A stretch of DNA of 41,266 nucleotides from Candidatus Omnitrophota bacterium (GTDB lineage: Bacteria; Omnitrophota; Gorgyraeia; Zapsychrales; Zapsychraceae): positions 1 to 41,266 of the forward strand of contig JANQMA010000028.1 in the NCBI GenBank assembly GCA_028280285.1, in the 5' to 3' direction. Shown one piece after another: positions 31,565 through 38,400 of this stretch. A program made the position numbers and the translations under genes. The notes under the pieces are model-generated. The model saw nothing but the letters and a program-made list of their open reading frames with translations, ran no database searches and was not told where the DNA came from. How positions within the stretch are numbered: the first letter of the stretch is position 1; every line of letters begins with the position of its first letter.

Positions 31565-31690
31565 AAGAACCTAGTTCTTTTTTAATTATAAGTACCCGGA
31601 ACTATAATTAATATATAGTAGCTGGTTTTTTCATTATTTTTAGTACCTGGTTTTTATTATATAATAAGTACCTGGTACTTATATAAATAA
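31565..31690. repeat. Iteron-like array: five 25-26 bp units with AAGTACCTGGTACTT-type palindromes
   Basis: AAGAACCTAGTTCTTTTTTAATTAT / AAGTACCCGGAACTATAATTAATATA / TAGTAGCTGGTTTTTTCATTATTTT / TAGTACCTGGTTTTTATTATATAAT / AAGTACCTGGTACTTATATAAATAA; the last contains the perfect palindrome ATAAGTACC-T-GGTACTTAT (31664-31682). Confidence 0.85.
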
Positions 31691-31751
31691 AAGAGCCATG
31701 TTAATAAATGTTATTATATCCGACAATTAGGCGCCGGTAAATTATTCGAAA

Positions 31752-31797
31752 ATTAGGGCGGGGATAAACCCCGCCCCTACGCGAGCGACCCCTACAT
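31752..31797. repeat. Composite REP element upstream of RAYT-2
   Basis: GGGCGGGG-ATAAA-CCCCGCCC followed by CTACG, then CGAGCGACCCCTACA, which looks like the 3' half of another REP. Confidence 0.7.
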
Positions 31798-31874
31798 TAT
31801 TTCTATTGCGATTTTTCCATATATTCGTACAATGAGATATATCTATTCCCCCATGCCCCAACCATGGAGGAATA

Positions 31875-32459
31875 ATGAAAAAATTCTACACACGCAAGAA
31901 TTTGCGCCTACCTGCATACAATTACACATCACCTGGATATTATTTCGTCACCATTTGTACGCACAAACAAAAACGATTGTTGGGACAAATAATCCATACG
32001 GAGGGCGGCTCACGAGCCGCCCCTACGGTTAAAGGATCAAGTTATAACCAAAATACGAATAAAAATATCGTAGGGGGCGTTCGTGAACGCCCCTCCAGAA
32101 TGTGTTTAAATCAGATTGGTAAAATCGCACAAGAATCATGGTTATGGTTAGAACAACAATACGATCATGTATCATTGGATTGGTTTGTTATCATGCCTAA
32201 CCATATTCATGGAATAATTATTATTAAGGAGGGCGGCTCGCGAGCCGCCCCTACGAAACCATTAGGCCAATTAATCGGCGCATTCAAAACGATTTCAACC
32301 AAACAAATAAACATATTACGCAATACACCAGGAACAAAAATATGGCAACGCAATTATTACGAACATGTGATACGGAATGAAGAATCTTTGCAAAAAATAC
32401 GCGAATATATCGTCAATAATCCCCAAAAATGGCATATGGATGAATATTGTCGAAATTAA
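31875..32459 (+). CDS. IS200-like / REP-associated transposase (Y1_Tnp), RAYT-2, with in-frame REP insertions
   Basis: LPAYNYTSPGYYFVTICTHKQKRLLGQII...LDWFVIMPNHIHGIIII...IGAFKTISTKQINILRNTPGTKIWQRNYYEHVIRNEESLQKIREYIVNNPQKW: HUH motif HIH plus canonical RAYT C-terminal part. Confidence 0.92.
   Translation: MKKFYTRKNLRLPAYNYTSPGYYFVTICTHKQKRLLGQIIHTEGGSRAAPTVKGSSYNQNTNKNIVGGVRERPSRMCLNQIGKIAQESWLWLEQQYDHVSLDWFVIMPNHIHGIIIIKEGGSRAAPTKPLGQLIGAFKTISTKQINILRNTPGTKIWQRNYYEHVIRNEESLQKIREYIVNNPQKWHMDEYCRN
32001..32027 (+). repeat. REP copy 1 inside RAYT-2 (encodes EGGSRAAPT)
   Basis: GAGGGCGGCTC-AC-GAGCCGCCCCTACG; perfect 9-bp stem (32003-32022). Confidence 0.85.
32069..32096 (-). repeat. REP copy 2 inside RAYT-2, opposite orientation (encodes VGGVRERPS)
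   Basis: CGTAGGGGGCGTTC-GT-GAACGCCCCTCC; perfect 9-bp stem (32074-32093). Confidence 0.85.
32228..32255 (+). repeat. REP copy 3 inside RAYT-2 (encodes EGGSRAAPT)
   Basis: GGAGGGCGGCTC-GC-GAGCCGCCCCTACG; perfect 9-bp stem (32231-32250). Confidence 0.85.
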
Positions 32460-35400
32460 AACGGATATCTTCCAAACTCGCTCTGATAAGAGAAGCCCCA
32501 GCCGGAATTGTTGCCGGAGTCTTTGACGTTGAGTTTGTTCTTAATGGTCTCGCCGGACGTCGCATTGGAATCCTGCACATCAATGAAATTCACATCAAAC
32601 CCTTCCCGTCCACTCTGATTGGAATTGAAGAGATATCTATTGCCTGAGGAAGTTGAGCGCAGTTGCAATAACTTACCCGCCGTTCCCTTAAGCGTCATAG
32701 TTCCTGTAAAGGATATTGTATCACTCACACCAAAGTACATTGTGTCGGTCACCGTCGGGGTTTTGCTAAACATATAGAATGTCTCACTACCGATCACACC
32801 CTGCGCGGTTCCGTCAAAGACCACCTTGCCTGTTCTCTCCATAAACACCGCGCCGGTGTTAAACCACGTGCCGCCTATATTAATTTGATATTCACTGCCG
32901 GAAATATCCATCGTCCCTTCGGCCAAAATCAAATCACCGTCGACATCAAGCGCCGCCGCCAACGTCTGATTAGTTTCATTACCTGTCACAACCTCAGCCT
33001 GCGCCAGCGCACGGACCTCATCAGCCGACAACACCCGATTATAAACACGCACATCATCAAGAATGGCATTAAGCGCATCGACTCTATCCGCAATAACAAA
33101 TGTCTCATCATTGCCTGTATCTTCTACAGGCTTCCCATTAGCATCAGACCCATTACCAAAACTAAAAGTATTTAAAACGCCATCTTTATAGATAAATGTA
33201 CTGTCACTCTCATCAGGTTTGCCATTCCAAATAACAACAAAGTGCGCCCACTCATCGGCCGTAACGATACTATTAAAACGATTATTAATATCTGTCGTTC
33301 CATCATAGTTAATATTAACTGTGATTCTTCCGGACGTGTTAGTGGTCACATTCCAAAGATAATCACTGCCGAGGCCATTTTCAACAATCGTGGCACTTGC
33401 AAAACTATAATCCTTCATCCAGAAGGATAAAGAAAAACCATCCCGAAGGTCAAGCTCCCGGGCCACTCCAATATCCACATGATCGGCGGCCCCATCAAAA
33501 TTGAAACTACCATTATTGGTAAAACCAATAGGTTGATAACCGGTACTTGTTTGCGGAGCACCATTGATTGTTCCGTGATTGCCATAGCCGGAGGAATCAT
33601 CCGGCGTGGAATCACTTGTCGAATCAAGCTTCCAATATCCGACAAGCCCGTCACCAATAATCAAATCATTAAATGTCGTTGAGCTGGCATTGAGTGTACG
33701 GTCAGTCGAAGATGTCAGAAGCACTTGCCCTGAGTTATGTGTAAACGTTCCGCCGGTGTGCGTCCAGTTGCCGGTGACGCGCAGCTGTTCTTCCGGCGCC
33801 GTGAAGGTTGCCCCGGCATCATTTAACGTAAACGCCCCATCGATCACAAACGTTGAATCGGTGCCTTCAAAGACAACATTCGCGGTTGACATTGCAAAGT
33901 CGCCGGTGAATTTGACGGTATCAATAAAATCACTATGCGTTAAGGTTCCATCGGTGAAGGTAAATGTTGACGCTTCAAAATTATCCGCGAGTGACCACGT
34001 CCCACCGGTACCGCCATCATCGATCACAACGGTGTTAAATGTATTCGAACCGGAGAAGATATCATGCGTCCCCGAACCGGTTGAGTCAAACGTCACGGTT
34101 GCCCCGCTTGATTTAAATACCCCGCCGTAGTTGAGCCATGAACCGCCGACTGTAATTGCATTACCCGCGGCATCCAGCGTCCCGGAACCTATAATCAGAT
34201 CATCATCGACATCAAGCCCATCACTGAGCGTCACAACACCTTTAGTCGATTGCGGCTGAAAACCGTTAGCGAGTCTTGTAATTTCTACAGACGACAACGC
34301 ACGATTGTAAACACGCACATCATCAATCAAACCATCCCACGTTTTAGTTCCAATTGGTAAATTACCAATTGTAATAGAACCATCGGCATCACTTTCAACA
34401 TTTCCGGTTCCATTGGTTGTTGTTTGATAACTTGCTTCTTCCCCGTTTATATATATTCTCGCATTAGCAGCCGACGCAGAACCATCCCAACTTAGAGCGA
34501 TATGCTGCCAAATACCTAAATCAATCGAGTTGTCATCCGTAGTATGGGTTAGATCAACTCCTGAAAACGGTCTTAAGAATACGAATGCGTTAGTACTGCT
34601 GAATCGGAACACCCACCTAACAGAACCACCACTTGTGGCTTTACTCATTAAAACTCCCTGCGATGTTTCACCCATTGAATCCGGATGAATCCATGCGCTT
34701 ATAGTCATTGGACCAAGCTCATCAACAACCGCACTTGAATTAGCATCAACATAGTCATTAGAACCGTCAAACTTAAGCGCTCGCGTGTTTTCGAAATTTA
34801 AATTATTATGGGCGAAAGAAATCGTTGGTGAGTTTTCATGGACTCCATCATTATCATACCCAGATGAATCAATCGCGACAGAACCTCCCGTTTCATCAAA
34901 TTTCCAATACCCAACTAAGCCATCGGCGATCGCCAAGTCATTAAACGTCTCACCACCCGATGTAAGCGTTGCGGTTGTGGTTGTTGTCATGATCACTGTA
35001 CCGGTTGACGTGAACGTCGCACCCAACGTAACCGAGCCACCCACAATTGTATTTTCTCCACTATCAACATACGTTCCTGATGTGAATGTAAAATTACCCG
35101 TCGATCCGGTCGTTGACGATAGCGTAAGTGTTCCTTGCAATGTTAATGTTCCGGTAAATGATCCACTGGCATCCAGCTCCCCAATCTTAAGATGGGAATT
35201 AGCAATCGTGACAATGCTGTCTGATGTCGAATCAATCGTTGCTGTGTGATCAGGCGTACCCGGATATCCGCTCGCCCCGGTCCAGTTGCCGGAATCATTC
35301 CAGGTCGCACCATCCGACAGACCAGTCCAGACAAAGAGCGTAGTTGAGAAGACCCAGTTAAAGTTATTGCCCGCATCCGTACATCCAGACAAACAGCTCA

Positions 35401-38400
35401 AATCACTTCCTGTATTATTCAATGAATCTTTGACATTAAGATTGCTGAATGATGACGTTTCATTGGAAACGATTTTCCAAATATTATCACTCGATGTAGA
35501 ACGCAGCGACAGCGGCCGGCCGCTTGAGAAGCCTTGCATGTTAAGTGTCGATGATACGGTGAATGTATCACTGGCTGAGAAGTAAAGTGTATCGGCCACG
35601 GTTGGCGTCTTGGAGAACATGTAGAATGCTTCGCCGCCAAACACACCTTGCATCGTTCCGTCAAACCAGACAAGACCACTGCGAGCCGTAAAGGTTGTGG
35701 CCCCGGTGTTGAACCACGTGCCAGCCAGGTTAATGGTGTAATTACTTCCCGAAACATCCAATGTTCCTTCAGAAAGGATAAGATCACCGTCGACATCCAG
35801 CGCAGCGGCCAACGTTTGCGTTTGATTGTCACCCGTACTTGTTAAATGTTCGGCTTCAGCTAGGATACGCAGCTCTTCAGCCGATAATGCGCGATTATAA
35901 ACCCGCACATCATCAACAAGCCCCTCCATAAATGAGCCCGTTCTTTGTCCGATACTTAAGTCAGCGCTTGTTCCGACAAAATTAAGTTCAGCTATGCCGG
36001 TAATGCCGGCATTCATCACAACACCATTTTGATAAACCAGCACCTGATCATTACCTTTACTCCACGTAAAAGCAGCATGCACCCATTCATCTAACGGCAA
36101 AGTCCCTCCTGCTGCTCCTGGTTGAAGAAGATTACCGTCTCCTTCCCAGTTTGCTTGGAGCTTTCCTCCTCCTGTATTATCAACACGTAGAAAAATCTGA
36201 TTGTCACCATCCACCCGCCAAGCAACAACATAGTTTTGTACAGAGCCAAAGCTATCAAAATTAACCCACGCACTGAATGTCCCCTCATTTGGATTAACTA
36301 GATCATATGAAGCAACATTGACATAATCGCCCGCCCCATCAAGACGGAAACTACCATTATTCGTAAACCCTACTGGCAATTTACCTAAACTCGTTTGCGG
36401 ATCGCCGTTGATCGTTCCATGATTGCCGTAGCCGGAGGAATCATCCGGTGTTGAATCGGATGTGGAATCAAGTTTCCAATAACCGATGAGGCCGTCGCCA
36501 ATGATTAGGTCATTAAAAGTAACGCCGGTTGTGGTCAGTGTTCTGTTGTCTGTGCTCGTGAGCAAAACTTGACCACTATTATGAGTAAAGGTTCCGTTGC
36601 TGACATTGAAATCACCTGTCACCCGAAGTTGTTCCTCAGGGGCTGTGAAGCTGGCGCCGGCATCACTCATTGTAAAGCCTCCATCAATCACAAACGTTGA
36701 ATCGGTTCCTTCGAATTCAACTGCGGCAGTTGAAAGGGCAAAGTCACCGGTGAATTTGACCACATCGACAAAATCACTGTGCGTTAGATCACCATCGGTG
36801 AAAGTAAATGTGGACGCTTCAAAGTTATCTGCCAGTGACCATGTGCCGCCCGTGCCGCCGTCATCGATCACAACGGTATTGAATGTATTCGATCCACTGA
36901 AGATATCATGCGTTCCCGAACCGGTTGAATCGAATGTTACAGTAGCGCCTCCTGATTTGAAAACCCCTCCATAATTAAGCCAGCTACCTCCAACCGTGAT
37001 CGCATTACCACCAGCTGCCAGGGTACCTGAACCTATCACTATATCACTATCTACGTCCAGCGAATCTGTGAGCGATATCACTCCTTTCGTCGACTGTGGC
37101 ATAAAACCATTGGCCAACCTCTGAATCTCAGTCATCGACAAGACTCGGTCATATATTCTTACATCATCCATTCTTCCATTAAATGCTTGCACATCTCCTG
37201 ATGAACTATTTCCAATACCCACTGCAGCATTCGTATCAGTACCTAGCGTTAACACAGTCCCACTTGTAGGCGTCTGTTCAACAGCATCAAAATAAAGTGT
37301 ACTTGCAACACCGTCCTCATGTGTTAACAAAACATGTATCCATCTATCCGAAGGTAAAACAGGATATCTGACATCATTACCACTAATACTAAATGCCATA
37401 TATCCAGAGCTGCTATTTACCAATTGCCAACGCATATCAGTTGCACTAAAAGAATCTCTTTTCGTTATCAGCACATCAATTCCTTCTATCCCATCGAAGT
37501 AAACCCAGGTAGAAAGTGTAAAATTATTACCAGGATCAAATGTCCCCACTGAAATGTAATCAGAAGTCGTAGTAAAAGCTACTGAACCTATATTTTCAAA
37601 GTTAAGATTAATACCTGTACTTGTTTCCGGTGAACCTGATATCGTCCCGTGATGCCCATACCCCGAATGATCGAGCACGCCGCTGGCGGCTGTGGAATCG
37701 AGTTTCCAGTAGCCGACCAGCCCGTCACTGATGACTAGATCATTGAGCGAATTGTTGCTCGTTGCTAGTTGCTCGTTGCTCGTAGTAGTCATAATCACTG
37801 TACCCGTTGAGGTGAAGGTTGCGCTGAGCGTTACAGAATCATCAACAATGATGATTTGACCGTTGTCAACGAGTGTCCCGGCGGAATGCATCAGGTTACC
37901 GACCATGGACATTGTGCTTTGCAATGTCCAGGTTGTGCCGCCGTCAAGGTCATTGAAGGTCACATTATCGAATGTTTCCGACAGTGATGTGATATCAATG
38001 GATGCAATCGATCCTTCAAACAGAACCGTTGAACCTGTTGCACGGAATGATCCGGTATTGCCCATCGTCCAGGTGGAACCGAGCGATATGGTTGAGTTGC
38101 CGTCCGTACCGCTTTGCGCAATGAATGTTCCGTGTACAGTGATAAACTCTTGAATGTTAACTTCATATCCGTTGGTGCGGAAGATATCACCGTCATTGAT
38201 AAGAAGTGATTTAGCGGTAAAGGTTGAGGCAAGATCGGTTGTATCAGGAGATGTGCCGATTTCAATAATACCAAAGTTCCAGGCTGTATTACCTGAAGCT
38301 TCATACGTCAAGTCCCCATCGAAAGTAATAGTCCCTGTTCCTTTGGAAACCGTTGGATTTTCTATAATCGTAATATCCCCGGCGATGTTCATATTATTAT

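Noticed and set aside
31565-31690. CRISPR array reading of the 25-bp periodic repeats
   Set aside because: Spacers are only about 10 nt, AT-rich and not unique-sized protospacers; repeats are degenerate palindromes; no cas genes nearby. Iteron-like array fits better.
33606-34130. Plus-strand ORFs opposite the giant repeat genes (also 36597-36974, 34785-35249, 30521-30940)
   Set aside because: Antisense shadows of Thr/Ser/Gly-rich coding sequence; they recur at the same phase in each super-repeat and contain no recognisable domain.
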